NCBI RefSeq assembly: GCF_033807715.1
Contig: NC_084587.1
Location: forward strand, 10,878,863-10,942,862
DNA from: Cololabis saira
Taxonomy: Eukaryota; Chordata; Actinopteri; Beloniformes; Belonidae
Reading direction: 5' to 3'
DNA: 64,000 nt
The stretch's first letter is position 1. Each line of letters starts with the position of its first letter. Below the pieces are notes generated by a model. The model saw only the letters and a list, made by a program, of their open reading frames with translations. It ran no database searches and was not told the origin of the DNA. The position numbers and the translations under genes were made by a program. Of this stretch, positions 24,301 to 60,174 are shown one piece after another.

Positions 24301-24665
24301 TACAAAATGCACCGTTATTATCAAAAAAATGCGGCTCAACAAGGCTGCATCGAAACAAAAAAGCGAAAGTGTGCAGATATAAAGGTGACAGGGGGAGCAA
24401 GTGCGCAGAAACCTCTCTTTGTGTCAACACCTCCGATAAGGCTGATTTATGGTTCCGCGTTACACCAACGCAGAGTCTACGGCGTAGGGTACGCCGTACC
24501 CTACGCGGTAAGCTCTGCGTCGATTTAACGCGGAACCACAATTCAGGCTCATAGCGACAAGAAGCGAAACCGATGGGGACTCACCCAGAATATGATGTTA
24601 AATCCGAAGATAAAATACTTGATGCAGCAGCTCACTTCGTGAGCCTTGAAATGCTTTCCTGACAT
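7218..24665 (-). CDS. tspan5: Tetraspanin-5-like (TspanC8), 8 coding exons, 268 codons
   Basis: Joining exons 24665-24585, 17322-17272, 13782-13636, 13539-13369, 13254-13129, 9068-9021, 7493-7377 and 7283-7218 gives an uninterrupted 268-codon frame from ATG to TAG. Four membrane segments lie near residues 17-40, 62-84, 94-113 and 233-256. The large extracellular loop (about 117-231) holds the CCG motif (C153, C154, G155) and eight cysteines (153, 154, 170, 180, 186, 187, 200, 221), the signature of TspanC8 proteins. That group binds the metalloprotease ADAM10 and controls its exit from the ER and its substrate choice (family knowledge). NxS/T sequons occur at N49, N169 and N232. The N-terminus (MSGKH) and the end ([11 protein letters not shown]) match TSPAN5; TSPAN17 is the main alternative. 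An extra in-frame ATG directly precedes the chosen start (24668). All introns are GT-AG. The gene looks intact despite heavy transposon load in introns 1, 2, 5 and 6. Confidence 0.93.
7377..7493 (-). CDS. tspan5: tspan5 exon 7 (residues 209-247)
   Basis: Encodes [20 protein letters not shown] and the first part of membrane segment 4. It holds the eighth cysteine (C221). The stretch [10 protein letters not shown] is the part most different from human TSPAN5. The acceptor ends in CCATCAG and the donor is GTAGAG. Confidence 0.94.
7550..8442 (+). mobile_element. hAT element with residual BED zinc finger, TSD ATGCTAAA
   Basis: Ends TAGTGATGCACCGA and TCGGTGCATCACTA are perfect inverted repeats, with identical 8-bp repeats ATGCTAAA at 7542-7549 and 8443-8450. 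An open frame at 7819-8013 encodes [11 protein letters not shown].....CNEC....RGG, then a short HL end, which resembles the BED finger found at the N-terminus of hAT transposases. The catalytic part is gone, so this is an internally deleted derivative. It lies in tspan5 intron 6. Confidence 0.9.
8451..9020. other. tspan5 intron 6 sequence
   Basis: Intronic sequence between the hAT element and exon 6. No domain or repeat is recognised. Confidence 0.4.
9021..9068 (-). CDS. tspan5: tspan5 exon 6 (residues 193-208)
   Basis: A 48 nt exon encoding [16 protein letters not shown], with the seventh loop cysteine (C200). The acceptor is TTCTCTCCACAG and the donor is GTGAGTTG. Confidence 0.93.
9162..9530. 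mobile_element. Palindromic MITE copy 1 (TACAGGACTGTCTCAG family)
   Basis: The whole 369 bp is a near-perfect inverted repeat, from CAGGACTGTCTCAGAAAATT to its complement ending in CAGTCCTG, with TA on both flanks. It has no coding capacity. It is copy 1 of 7 in the window, and the RNA would fold into one long hairpin. Confidence 0.92.
9914..10583. mobile_element. Harbinger-like MITE, TIR GGCCCTGTTTACACG, TSD TAA
   Basis: Ends GGCCCTGTTTACACG and CGTGTAAATGCGGCC are imperfect 15-bp inverted repeats flanked by TAA (9911-9913 and 10584-10586). The 3-bp TWA target fits PIF/Harbinger. A GC-rich MITE is inserted inside it at about 10264-10417. Confidence 0.65.
10264..10417. mobile_element. Short GC-rich MITE copy A (TIR AGCCTGATTTATGGTTCCG)
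   Basis: A palindromic, CpG-rich unit with ends like AGCCTGAATTATGG and CCATAAATCAGCCTT and a core of alternating GCGTAGGGTACGC. Related copies are at 24439-24549 and 59087-59204, with a partial end at 53122-53152. Confidence 0.75.
11104..11137. repeat. (AAAT)n microsatellite
   Basis: About eight AAAT units in tspan5 intron 5. Confidence 0.9.
11266..11701. mobile_element. TA-flanked MITE, TIR CCGTATTTTCTGGACTATA
   Basis: Left end CCGTATTTTCTGGACTATAA and right end ...TTATAGTCCAGAAAATACGG are perfect inverted repeats flanked by TA (11264-11265 and 11702-11703). It is related to 3019-3468 but is a distinct subfamily, with GCCGC after the TIR. An internal hairpin CAACCATGCGGC is also present. 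Confidence 0.85.
12163..13019. mobile_element. TTAA-flanked (piggyBac-like) MITE with polypyrimidine core
   Basis: Ends CCCTTGTGCTGTCTTTGGGT and its exact complement are flanked by TTAA (12159-12162 and 13020-13023), the piggyBac target. About 790 bp of the 857 bp element is a strand-asymmetric TTCC/TTCT tract. The long open frames across it encode only Pro/Ser/Phe/Leu repeats and are not genes. It lies in tspan5 intron 5, 105 bp from exon 5. Confidence 0.88.
13129..13254 (-). CDS. tspan5: tspan5 exon 5 (residues 151-192), CCG motif
   Basis: Encodes [12 protein letters not shown]...[19 protein letters not shown]. It carries six of the eight loop cysteines and the CCG tetraspanin signature. 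The donor GTAGATTT lies about 105 bp from a transposon with a polypyrimidine core (12163-13019). Confidence 0.94.
13369..13539 (-). CDS. tspan5: tspan5 exon 4 (residues 94-150)
   Basis: Encodes membrane segment 3 ([16 protein letters not shown]...) and the first part of the large loop ([26 protein letters not shown]), which is nearly invariant in TSPAN5 and TSPAN17. The acceptor is CTACCCTGCAG and the donor is GTGAGCGC. Confidence 0.95.
13636..13782 (-). CDS. tspan5: tspan5 exon 3 (residues 45-93)
   Basis: Begins [14 protein letters not shown] and runs through membrane segment 2 to RENSFLLKF. The acceptor follows a CTTCTTCTTCAG tract and the donor is GTACGT. It is separated from exon 4 by a 96 bp intron. 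Confidence 0.95.
13875..14682. mobile_element. MITE with TIR CTGTGTTCGAAATC
   Basis: Ends CTGTGTTCGAAATC and GATTTCGAACACAG are perfect inverted repeats. Sub-terminal repeats CATAGTGTACACTACATAGT and CACTATGTAGTGCACTATA also face each other. No clear target duplication was found, so the superfamily is open. It lies in tspan5 intron 2. Confidence 0.75.
14685..14764. repeat. 80-bp hairpin-forming inverted repeat
   Basis: CTGTGGCAGGGTGGAG and CTCCACCCTGCCACAG are perfect 16-bp arms. A second inverted pair, GGCTGACGGG and CCCGTCAGCC, sits between them. It directly follows the preceding MITE. Confidence 0.8.
14869..15411 (+). mobile_element. MITE with Myb/SANT-like ORF relic, TSD CCATG
   Basis: Ends ACTGCGTTTACATGCAGTCA and TGACTGCATGTAAACGTAGT are inverted repeats. 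Identical CCATG repeats lie on both sides (14864-14868 and 15412-15416). A frame from 15061 reads [20 protein letters not shown]..., then a TAG, then [10 protein letters not shown]. This is a Myb/SANT-like fold typical of the DNA-binding ORF of Harbinger elements. The 5-bp repeat is longer than the usual Harbinger 3 bp. Confidence 0.75.
15412..17271. other. tspan5 intron 2, no feature recognised
   Basis: Intronic sequence. Open frames at 15749-16003 and 15987-16250 are low-complexity hydrophobic translations without recognisable domains. Confidence 0.35.
17272..17322 (-). CDS. tspan5: tspan5 exon 2 (residues 28-44)
   Basis: Encodes [17 protein letters not shown], which completes the first membrane segment and starts the small extracellular loop. 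The acceptor ends in CGCCAG and the donor is GTGGGTAT. It is only 51 nt and in phase 0 at both ends, flanked by introns of about 7.3 and 3.5 kb. Confidence 0.92.
17785..18015 (+). mobile_element. LINE 3' end with (TTA)n tail
   Basis: The translation [13 protein letters not shown] resembles the C-terminal FK..LKT.LF end of a LINE reverse transcriptase. It is followed by the 3' UTR motif CACTTTGAGATTG...AAAGTGCGTTATAAATAAA and a (TTA)n tail. Similar tails occur at 18253-18375 and 22580-22797. Confidence 0.6.
17908..18577. repeat. Tandem duplication of a 325-345 bp segment
   Basis: 17908-18252 and 18253-18577 are almost identical and abut directly. Each holds a LINE tail, (TTA)n, (ATCC)n and the sequence GGGGAACTGTTGAAGGCTAT. 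They differ mainly in microsatellite length: about 16 versus 6 ATCC units, and about 5 versus 11 TTA units. Confidence 0.88.
18702..19156. mobile_element. TTAA-flanked MITE, TIR AGGGGACCTATTATG, copy 1
   Basis: Ends AGGGGACCTATTATG and CATAATAGGTCCCCC are flanked by TTAA (18698-18701 and 19157-19160), the piggyBac-type target. A second copy in opposite orientation is at 39969-40471. Shared internal landmarks include GGCGGAAGCTCCGGCCGGCG and GAGTGGGCGGGGCTATGATA. Confidence 0.85.
19222..19285. repeat. (GATG)n microsatellite
   Basis: About 14 GATG units, partly interrupted, next to a SINE. Confidence 0.9.
19286..19455 (+). mobile_element. tRNA-derived SINE (teleost type)
   Basis: The head GGTGGTAGTCTAGTGGCTA resembles a tRNA A box. 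The tail TAAGTCACTTTGGATAAAAG followed by TGTCTGATAAATGACAGTA matches the 3' motif shared by many fish SINEs and their partner LINEs. Confidence 0.65.
19518..21163 (+). pseudogene. Fossil Tc1/mariner transposase, split by a hAT MITE
   Basis: The left end ACAGTGGTAAGAAAAAGTCT resembles the teleost Tc1-like terminus. The translation downstream of the inserted hAT reads TDETKMD...LQLNIKTT...[21 protein letters not shown], matching the DETK and GG.G..M.WGCF..G regions of Tc1 transposases in order. The catalytic glycine-rich block is degraded and stops are frequent. The hAT MITE at 20087-20768 interrupts it. The right terminus was not found. Confidence 0.62.
20087..20768. mobile_element. hAT MITE, TIR TAGGGCTGCACGATT, TSD CTGAACAG
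   Basis: Ends TAGGGCTGCACGATT and AATCGTGCAGCCCTA are perfect inverted repeats. Identical 8-bp repeats CTGAACAG lie at 20079-20086 and 20769-20776. It is inserted in the fossil Tc1 and is a relative of 35844-36370. Confidence 0.93.
21164..22579. other. tspan5 intron 1, nothing recognised
   Basis: Intronic sequence, possibly including the decayed right part of the Tc1 element. No intact repeat ends or domains are seen. Confidence 0.35.
22580..22797 (+). mobile_element. LINE 3' end with (TTA)n tail
   Basis: [13 protein letters not shown] is a typical C-terminal LINE reverse-transcriptase end. CACTTTGAGATGACTAAATA, GTTATAAATAAAATG and a (TTA)n tail follow. Confidence 0.65.
23147..24335. mobile_element. 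Foldback element built from iterated GCATTTTGTAATAA motifs
   Basis: Outer inverted arms of about 90 bp begin GCCGCATTTTGTAATAACGG and end with the complement at 24331-24335, flanked by TCA. Inside, two direct units of about 530 bp (about 23232-23700 and 23765-24250) each contain the motif in both orientations. Nearly twenty copies or near-copies of TTTTGTAATAA occur overall. No coding capacity. It lies in tspan5 intron 1. Confidence 0.8.
24439..24549. mobile_element. Short GC-rich MITE copy B
   Basis: Ends AGGCTGATTTATGGTTCCG and CGGAACCACAATTCAGGCT face each other around a GTAGGGTACGCC/GTACCCTACGC palindrome. It ends 35 bp from the tspan5 exon 1 donor. Confidence 0.8.
24585..24665 (-). CDS. 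tspan5: tspan5 exon 1 (residues 1-27)
   Basis: Encodes MSGKHFK...GFNIIFW, the cytoplasmic N-terminus with a CC pair typical of palmitoylated tetraspanins and the start of the first membrane segment. The donor is GTGAGTCC. A second in-frame ATG lies immediately upstream (24668-24666), so translation may add one methionine. Confidence 0.92.
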
Positions 24666-24668
24666 CAT

Positions 24669-25020
24669 CTGGACGGCTTTCGTTTTTGCAGCGACGTCCT
24701 CGTCCTGCGCGACACGGCGACAACAGATGTTCTCAGTTTCTTATAGTTGCAAGCATCCTCCCCCGTCTCTCCCGACAAAACGAGAAAAACAAACGCGCAG
24801 ATTGGCTAGAAGAGATGTCAAATCTGCACGAAAAAAAAAAACAGACCCTTTCACCGGGTCAAGCCCCCCACAAAGGTGTAACGGTGAGATAAATCCGGAG
24901 GTAATTAGATTACAGCCGCTGCTCTTCCATCTGACCCGCAGTCTGAGACAGATACATTGGCCGTTTGAGTGACAGCGCTTCCAGCCAATGAGGAGCCTCC
25001 ATTGTTTGAAGAGGGCGGGA
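24669..25020 (-). promoter_or_regulatory. Candidate tspan5 promoter and 5' UTR
   Basis: This CpG-richer stretch lies directly upstream of the tspan5 start codon. A CCAAT box in minus orientation (ATTGGCT on the plus strand at 24801-24807) sits about 135 bp before the ATG. No TATA box is apparent. The call rests on position and composition only. Confidence 0.3.
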
Positions 25021-25039
25021 CTTCCTCTTTCTCTTCACG

Positions 25040-25499
25040 AAAATAATATGCCAAAGATAAAAGGCCGACACAATGATGGAGAAGGGGAGAACTAAATTTT
25101 AGAAAACATAAAGTACAAACAACAATGAAAAGCATGTGCATATCGAACTGTGAAGTGACACTGTGGAACAGTTTGGGGAAGGAAATGAAACAAAGTACTA
25201 ACATAAATCTGTTTAAAAAGAGATACAAAAGATTATTTATAAACAGGTTTATGGAAGAGGAAATGGGTTAACGAGGAGTGTGATAAACAAATAAAATAGG
25301 GAAAAAAGGTATATTATACTTGCTTAAGATATGTTTAGGTATTTATGTGGATATTTATGTAGTATATATTATATGTTGAAAGGGATAGATATAATTATGT
25401 AATATATGTTATATATTTATTATGTATGTAGCATATATATATTTATAGGGATATTTATGTAGTTATATATATATAGTAGTATAGTATAGTTAATATTAA
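25040..25499 (+). mobile_element. LINE (L2-like) 3' end, coding tail plus 3' UTR
   Basis: The translation LNFRKHKVQTTMKSM...EVTLWNSL...NINLFKKRYKR is the usual C-terminal LINE signature (G/E..LWNSL, then FK). The AT-rich 3' UTR that follows matches 37060-37230. It is interrupted on the right by a solo LTR. Confidence 0.7.
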
Positions 25500-26510
25500 T
25501 GTGACCAAATGAGTGCTGCTCATACCCTTTTAAACAATCATCTGGTAATCAAAATCCCCATGCAGGTAATGGTAACTTTAGGGAGAGACAGAGGCTTCTG
25601 TGTGTACAAGTATATCACATTTATTGATAATCACAATTAAAAGAAACAAGCCATCCAACAGATAAAATGGGTACTTTAGGTACGGGACCGAGGGACACAA
25701 TAACACCTCCTACTACATCACTGCAAACGTAAATAAAAATAAAAGCACTGCTCAAAGGCACAAATGAGCACACCAATACTATTAAAAATACTATAAAAAA
25801 CGTCACACTGTAGAAGTGGGGAAGGGGGGGGGGGGGGGGGGGGCCGGTCACCATGTACTAAGTACACCAAAATAAAATAACACTTCCTACAAAAATAGTT
25901 GAGGCACGAGAGTAGCAACGCTTCAAATAAAAACTGTATAAAAATAAAACTGTATAAAAATAAAATGGAGAAAAGGAGCAATGGCTGCCTGCTGACCGCT
26001 GTGTCACCAGTCCAGCCTGCAAGATACACAGACCAATTAAACACTGAATACTTATACTGTCCATCATCATATACTGGCCAGTTTAACACTCTACCTCTTG
26101 GGCCTACAGCATTTACTTGCCCAGCAAGTAAGGGTAAGGCTCAGGATCCTCACAGGAATTCAGGTCCAGTCTAACACAGTAAGAAAACAAAATAATATTA
26201 ATTCTTAAATTAACAATATAATGAAGAATAAGACTGAAAGTGGTTGCATGCCAAGCATGAGTCATACCTTGTTTCTGTTGCTAAGATGTGTGTGTGTGGA
26301 ATCTGTCCCCAACAGCACCATTCACAGTCTTGGTACTTTAGACACACAGGTGCTGCACTCACACCCACACACGCACGCACTGATCCCAACGGAGCAAACG
26401 AGAACAAACGATACTTCCGCTCTTCTCACGAGAGTTTATACAGGCTCAGATTACTGCTCTGCATGAGTCTAGGTAGGTGGCTCCCAGGTCCTAGTGTCCC
26501 ACCCGTCACA
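25500..26510 (-). mobile_element. Candidate solo LTR, TGTGACGGG...GGTCACA
   Basis: Read on the minus strand this 1011 bp block starts TGTGACGGGTGGGACACTAG and ends TTTGGTCACA, the TG...CA form of an LTR. TTAA lies on both flanks (25496-25499 and 26511-26514). A TATAAA at 26440-26435 and an AATAAA at 25625-25620 fit LTR promoter and poly(A) signals. No internal region or second LTR is present. Confidence 0.5.
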
Positions 26511-26734
26511 TTAATAATACTAGTATAGTATAGTTTTTTTTTTTATATATATATACATTTTTTACTTTTTTACTTTTTTTTTTCTCCTTTACTTTTTTTT
26601 TCACCTATTCCCCTTCCCCCGCCTCCCCTACTGATTAATTTTGTTTAATTCTGTCAGATGTGATTTAGAGTCAGGAGGGATCGCATCTTGGACCACAACC
26701 CGACCCATCTATAACTTCTATTCATCTATAACCT

Positions 26735-27310
26735 TTAGCTTATCTGTGTTCGGGTCACAGGGGCAGCAGCCTTAACACAGCGGCCCAGATCTCCCTCCTC
26801 CAGGTCTTCCGGGGTAATACCGAAGCATATCTAAGTTGGCCAAGAGACATCATTTCTCCATCGTGTCCTGGGTCTGATGCCTGGCCTCTGCCAAGTTGAA
26901 GATGTCTGAACTGGCTCCTCTGGACGTGGAGAAGAAGTGACAATATTCTGTGAGAGGGAAACTCAATAACAGTCCTCATTCCCTTTGAATCGTCACCTTA
27001 TTGTGATGGAGCGGGGTTGCATGCTCAAATTTTTCCTAGGATGTTGTTTGGTTGGCGACTGTCTCAAGTAGGTTCTCCCCCAAAGGCACATTGGTCCTGG
27101 GGGATGAGTCAGACTAAGAAGAATTCATATAGATTCATGAAGATGAAAAATTCAGGAGCAGAGTCCATGGGTTACCAGGGTCCTATCTTGGGAGCTCGAA
27201 CTGGTGGAGGGGCATGTTCAAGACTGTCTGGTGGCCAGATTTTGACCCGTGGGGCCCTGTCATCTTACAGTAACTCAAACAAAAAAAAGGATTAGTCTTC
27301 TAGTGGGGCT
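26735..27310. repeat. Decayed copy of a common fish interspersed repeat
   Basis: Phrases such as GTGTTCGGGTCACAGGGGCA, CATCGTGTCCTGGGTCTGAT, TGGCTCCTCTGGACGTGGAG and CACCTTATTGTGATGGAGCG match, in order and in degenerate form, a repeat widespread in fish genomes, likely from a non-LTR retroelement 5' region. The class is from memory of the motif order and is not certain. Confidence 0.45.
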
Positions 27311-29798
27311 ACCACCTGCAGACGATGCCATATGAGTTGAGTGCAAAGTGGGAGAGGTATTGAGAGAATACATGAGCCTCCCATCATTGTTATTTCTTCA
27401 CAGCACATTTATACAAAAACTAAATAACTATTTAGTTAAACTTCTGAAATATATAGTAAAAGAAAAGAAATATGTATAAAATATTTAAAATCAGTCTTTT
27501 GTGGTAAAAAAAAAAAGTGGTTATGTTTTCCCAATCGCTTTTCCCACCATCAACTTTAGAACAACAGTGCCATCTAGTGGCAGCAATCGTAAACTGCATC
27601 TCAAGGACTGTGTCAATGCACGATTGGAGACAAAAGACAAGTTGCAATTAACGGTTAATAAGAATAACAGTCAAATTAAATATTGGACTTATTTATTACA
27701 TAAAATAAAATAGCAAAATTCAAATCTGTTACAAATATTTGATTACAAAATTGGATCATTTATGAAAATAAATACCTCTGTGCAACTTACTTGTGTAGTC
27801 AATGGAGATGGAGAAAACACTGAGATTTAAATAAAGTCAATAAAAAGACATTACTAGTTAATCATACCATATGCCTATAATTGAACATCACAATGCAGAA
27901 AACAGCACTTAACCTTCTGCTCTGTTAACACTTGAGGCTGGTTTTAGTGACTCACTTCTCAAGCCACAAATACCTTGTTTCTTTATGTTACAAATAACAC
28001 ATCATTTTGGATTATTTCTATAGTTCCCCATGTTTTGCAGCACAATGCATGTTTTGTTAACATTGTCAGCTGTCCCTAAAGTTTCTCCTGAAGTTTTGCA
28101 ATACAAAAAGTGGCAATAAATTAATATCAAAATCATTCACTCATCAATTTTGGCCGTACTTGTCTTTATAAAAAAGAAAAAAACATTATTATTATAATTT
28201 CTTTTCACTTTACAAAACACTTCATGTTAACAAATATTGCATAAATATCTCTGTAAAACAGCTCGCTGTGTAAATCACGACCCTTTCTTCAACTCCCTCA
28301 TTCGTGACAGTACAGCTTATGTTAGTGGTTTGAGTTCCCAGAAGCTTTTGCAGGTGAACAGGAATTTAAAATAATAATCATTAAAAAAAAAATAGTTTAA
28401 CAGCTTGAAGCTGTTTTCAACATGTCCCACAAAGCTTTGATGAGAAAAATCTTTGAAATACCTTGTCTTTTAAGGTGTACAATTTGGATTACAACCCAGA
28501 ATACATTCCTTTCATATTATGCATACATTTTTTTTCCCTTTCTCCAAAGACATCCTCTAAATTAGCTTTGGTTTTTAGGTCATAGATAAAAAATAATTCA
28601 ACATATGTGCTATTAGTGACTCGCCAGATTAGAAATGTTTTTTTTTTTTTTTTTAGAGCAGTTTCAAAGCAAACTAAGCAAGTACTGCCCCTCACAAAAC
28701 TTCCATCTTCACTTCCATTTGCAATCCATTATCTTGCTTGGTCGAGGTTTCCTTTTTGCATTGTTTAAATACTTCATCACAAAACTGAAGAACAACTTCA
28801 CGTGTCTGAGCGAAAAGAACAAAAAACAAAAACAGAAAACATTGGAGCTTCAATAGCTGAACATTAGCAGGTTAATTTTTTGACTAAATAAGTATTATTC
28901 ATGTTCTGAAATTCAGTTCTTGTCTAAAAGCTTTTATCTTGGGTGTTAGCCACTATTACAAGGTACCTAGTTATTAAGGAATAAAATAATAATATTAGTT
29001 TCTAAGGAAAATAACTACATATTACACTGCTGGTTAACAAAATATACACAGTAATACATTAAAGCACAATTCTCTGACATTATTTTGAAGAATCACAGTA
29101 GCATGCTGAACATAAAACACAACTCAAGTCCAAAGCGTTTCTGACACATTTCAAAAAATAAACCTGTCAGCACAGAGGGCAGTTTTAGAACAGCTTAAGG
29201 CTATGTGTTATTTACCTTCACGTTTTTTTAACATCTGAACAATTTCCTTCCTTCACTGAGTGTTACATGATTGGCTGAGCTGTGCATTTTCAGTTTTTCA
29301 TTAGTCACAGTTAATTATTCCAGTGCTTAACTGTTCCTAAACATGGTTTTAAAATGGCCAGACTGCACCTATAAGATGCTCTATTAATGCTTATAAAAGG
29401 CATTTATAAGGAGGTTTTCTAAAAATCGTGAAATGTACTGAACCCTTCCCTTGAAAAAGTCTTCAATGCATAACAGTAATAGTGTGGTTCTTTTGTGACA
29501 TAACATGATGTCTCATACAACGCCTGAGAATCCATGGAACACTGTAAAGGTTTAATAGCTTTGATATGTTTTTTTTTTTTTTTTTAAAGTAACCCTCTGA
29601 CACATTAGTGACACCCCAGTTTTTCAAGAACGCTGCGATGTCACAGTTCCAAGTCCAGACCAAGGCAGGAGAATCCAAATGCGCATCAAAAACATCCCCA
29701 AGTCACAGAAGCAGCAAGTGAAAGCAGCACGACTCAAAGACGTGCTGCAGTGTCTTGTTGCCGTAGAAGCTGCAGGACAGCGGCGCCGCCGCGCCACT
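27311..29798. other. acer2 3' flank, no separate gene recognised
   Basis: AT-rich sequence directly downstream of the acer2 stop codon. Its near part is presumably the acer2 3' UTR. A minus-strand AATAAA near 27690 and an ATTAAA near 29550 are possible poly(A) signals, neither decisive. No transposon ends are seen. Confidence 0.35.
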
Positions 29799-57933
<28,135 letters not shown>

Positions 57934-57986
57934 GTCTGGACTAGTTCTGTCGGATGGACAGTGCGTGCAGAGAGAAGAAAGCTGCA
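57934..57986 (-). promoter_or_regulatory. acer2 5' leader or possible 5' UTR splice acceptor
   Basis: The 53 bp between the acer2 ATG and the hAT insertion read, on the minus strand, a pyrimidine-rich stretch (CTTTCTTCTCTCTGC) ending ATCCGACAG and then AACTAGTCCAGAC before ATG. It could be 5' UTR or a 3' splice site for a leader exon lying beyond the transposon. Confidence 0.35.
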
Positions 57987-58652
57987 CATCCAGCCAGGGG
58001 TGTAGCACCAAATTCTGGGCCCTGTACACTCTCAATGTCAGTGGGCCCCTATCCATGCCCGCGAGGCGCGTGAGAGAAAAAAAAAAGGGGGGGGGGGGGG
58101 GCGTATTTATACAATCTACTACAATCAACTACAATCAGATCAGATTATATTGATGAGTCGTTCTGAATTGATGCATTTGGCCTACTTGTGCTCAAATACC
58201 TAAAACATTAGGGTACATCTGGCTGCAATAAGTTGCAGAGGCAAAAATGTTTTAAGCCATTTTTCAGCCAGATTGAGAAGAATAGCTAATTGTTTTTCTA
58301 TGTTCTCACCACCCAGACCTATCTCTTTCTCTCTCTATTTATCTATCTGTGGCAAAAATCAGAATCACAATCATTTTCGATTGATAGTGAGATCACAGTT
58401 ATTTAACATGATTATTCATTGGCTTTGGTAATATCATGAATTTATTGAATATTGACAATAGCTTTTAAGCACAGCACTGCACCGCAAGGCTAAGGCTTTT
58501 TACAAGACAAAAATAATAAATTGCGTTATTGCTAATATATTACTAGTGTGCACTTGAGCCTGCAGTGATATTGGTATGTTATTTACATGTTGATATATGC
58601 AGCAGCAATATTGCTAGATGGATCATTCATTAAATCTCAGCATGGAGTTTCA

Positions 58653-58980
58653 TTTTATTTTCTGTAATGCAAAAATGTCATACATTCTGGATTCATCACA
58701 AATAAACTGAAATATTGCAAGCCTTTTATTATTTTAATATTGCTGGTCATGGCTTATAGCTTAAGAAAACTCAAATATCCTATCTCAAAAAATTAGAATA
58801 TTCTGGGAATCTTAATCTTAAACTGTACGCCATAATCAGCAATATTAAAATAATAAAAGGCTTGCAATATTTCAGTTGATTTGTAATGAATCCAGAATGT
58901 ATGACATTTTTGTTTTTTTAATTGCATTACAGAAAATAAAGGACTTTATCACAATATTCAAATTTTCTGAGACAGTCTTG
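58653..58980. mobile_element. Palindromic MITE copy 6 (left arm truncated)
   Basis: Begins at TTTTCTGTAATGC, about 35 bp into the family consensus, and keeps the full right arm ending CAGTCTTG. Nested in the hAT element 57995-59821. Confidence 0.9.
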
Positions 58981-59086
58981 TAAACTTGCTGGCGTGGTTG
59001 TGTTTGAACCACTTCTGAATATCCATCGTTACTTTGTGTTAATGGAGCAGCAGAGAGCAGCGTCTTGCAGATGAGTGACGTACACC

Positions 59087-59204
59087 GGCTGATTTATGGT
59101 TCCGCGTTGCACCAACGCAGATCTTACGGCGTAAAATACGCGGCGACGCGAACGTACGTTGAGCGTCACCGCCGTCGATTTAACGCGGAACCATAAATGA
59201 GGCT
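59087..59204. mobile_element. Short GC-rich MITE copy C
   Basis: GGCTGATTTATGGTTCCGCG and CGCGGAACCATAAATGAGGC are inverted ends around a CpG-rich core. Nested in the hAT element 57995-59821. Confidence 0.8.
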
Positions 59205-59829
59205 TAACGCGCACGCATTTCTCAGTTTTCTTTTCGTCTTTATAACTGAGCATGTAAACACATAAACTGAGGGTGCAAAGCTTATGCACCCTCGTAGAAC
59301 CGGGCCTGTATAAGCAGCAGCTGTCTGGAGTGGACTATGTTAACTTTAATTGGACTTTGCATGACAAGCTAACTTGGTTCACCTTAGGGAAAGAAAGCAG
59401 TCAGCAGCTCCTTCCCCTCGTTCTGCCATCTTTCTTTTTGTTTCCTCTATTTCTTTTTCTGATAGCCCGATTTATGTTTTTTGTGGCAGCATGATGTCCT
59501 GCACACAGGTCTCTGATCTGGGCGCACTGTCTGACCCATACCTGTTGCCGGTCGCTGTTGGGCGGACTAAACCATTTTGCATAGGGGGGGCCCAGAATGT
59601 CTAATATGTTGGGAGAACTGTGACATTAAGTTCATTCTCTCATTTGATGTTATCAATATATTTGAAATAAATTATGACACCAATTAATTGGAGGGCCCAA
59701 TTCATTCGAAATAAAAACATCACAAAAAAAAAAAAAAAAAATCTGGATTTTCATGGGCCCCTCTCTCTACTCGGGCCCTGGGTAGTCAGGTCCACTTTTC
59801 CCCCCCACTACCACGCCCATGCATCCAGC

Positions 59830-60174
59830 GACAGCTGGGCAGGCTCCAAACAAATAAGAAAATGAGCGAGGCGAGAGAGTAACCTATATGTCGACTCGGT
59901 GGCTACAAGCTAGTCTTTGGTTTTTTCTGAGAGCTGACACGTATTATGCACCCGGGTTGCAGAGACAGATCGCGACTGTGCTGCATTTTTAGGCTGTCCT
60001 TCCTTCCACAAAAGCCTCTCGCTCGTCGTGACGCTCAAGCCTCGCACTCTGACAGCTGCTCGCTCAAAGAGGACCAAAGCCACCGCGCGTGGCAAGAGCA
60101 TACACTGCCACTTGCTTCCTGCTTCAGTGAGGTTACGGTTTTATTTCTCAGCAGGTTTTTTTGCAGTCAGAATC
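59830..60174 (-). promoter_or_regulatory. Candidate original acer2 upstream sequence
   Basis: This CpG-containing stretch was contiguous with the acer2 leader before the hAT insertion, judging by the CATCCAGC duplication. It holds a TGACG-type half site near 60028 and no TATA box that could be assigned. Promoter function is inferred from position only. Confidence 0.25.

Larger units (their letters stand above)
57995..59821. mobile_element. 1.8-kb hAT element upstream of acer2, TSD CATCCAGC
   Basis: Ends CAGGGGTGTAG and CCACGCCCATG are imperfect inverted repeats. Identical 8-bp repeats CATCCAGC lie at 57987-57994 and 59822-59829. GGGCCC motifs occur near both ends. A truncated palindromic MITE (58653-58980) and a GC-rich MITE (59087-59204) are inside it. 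No transposase remains. Confidence 0.85.
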
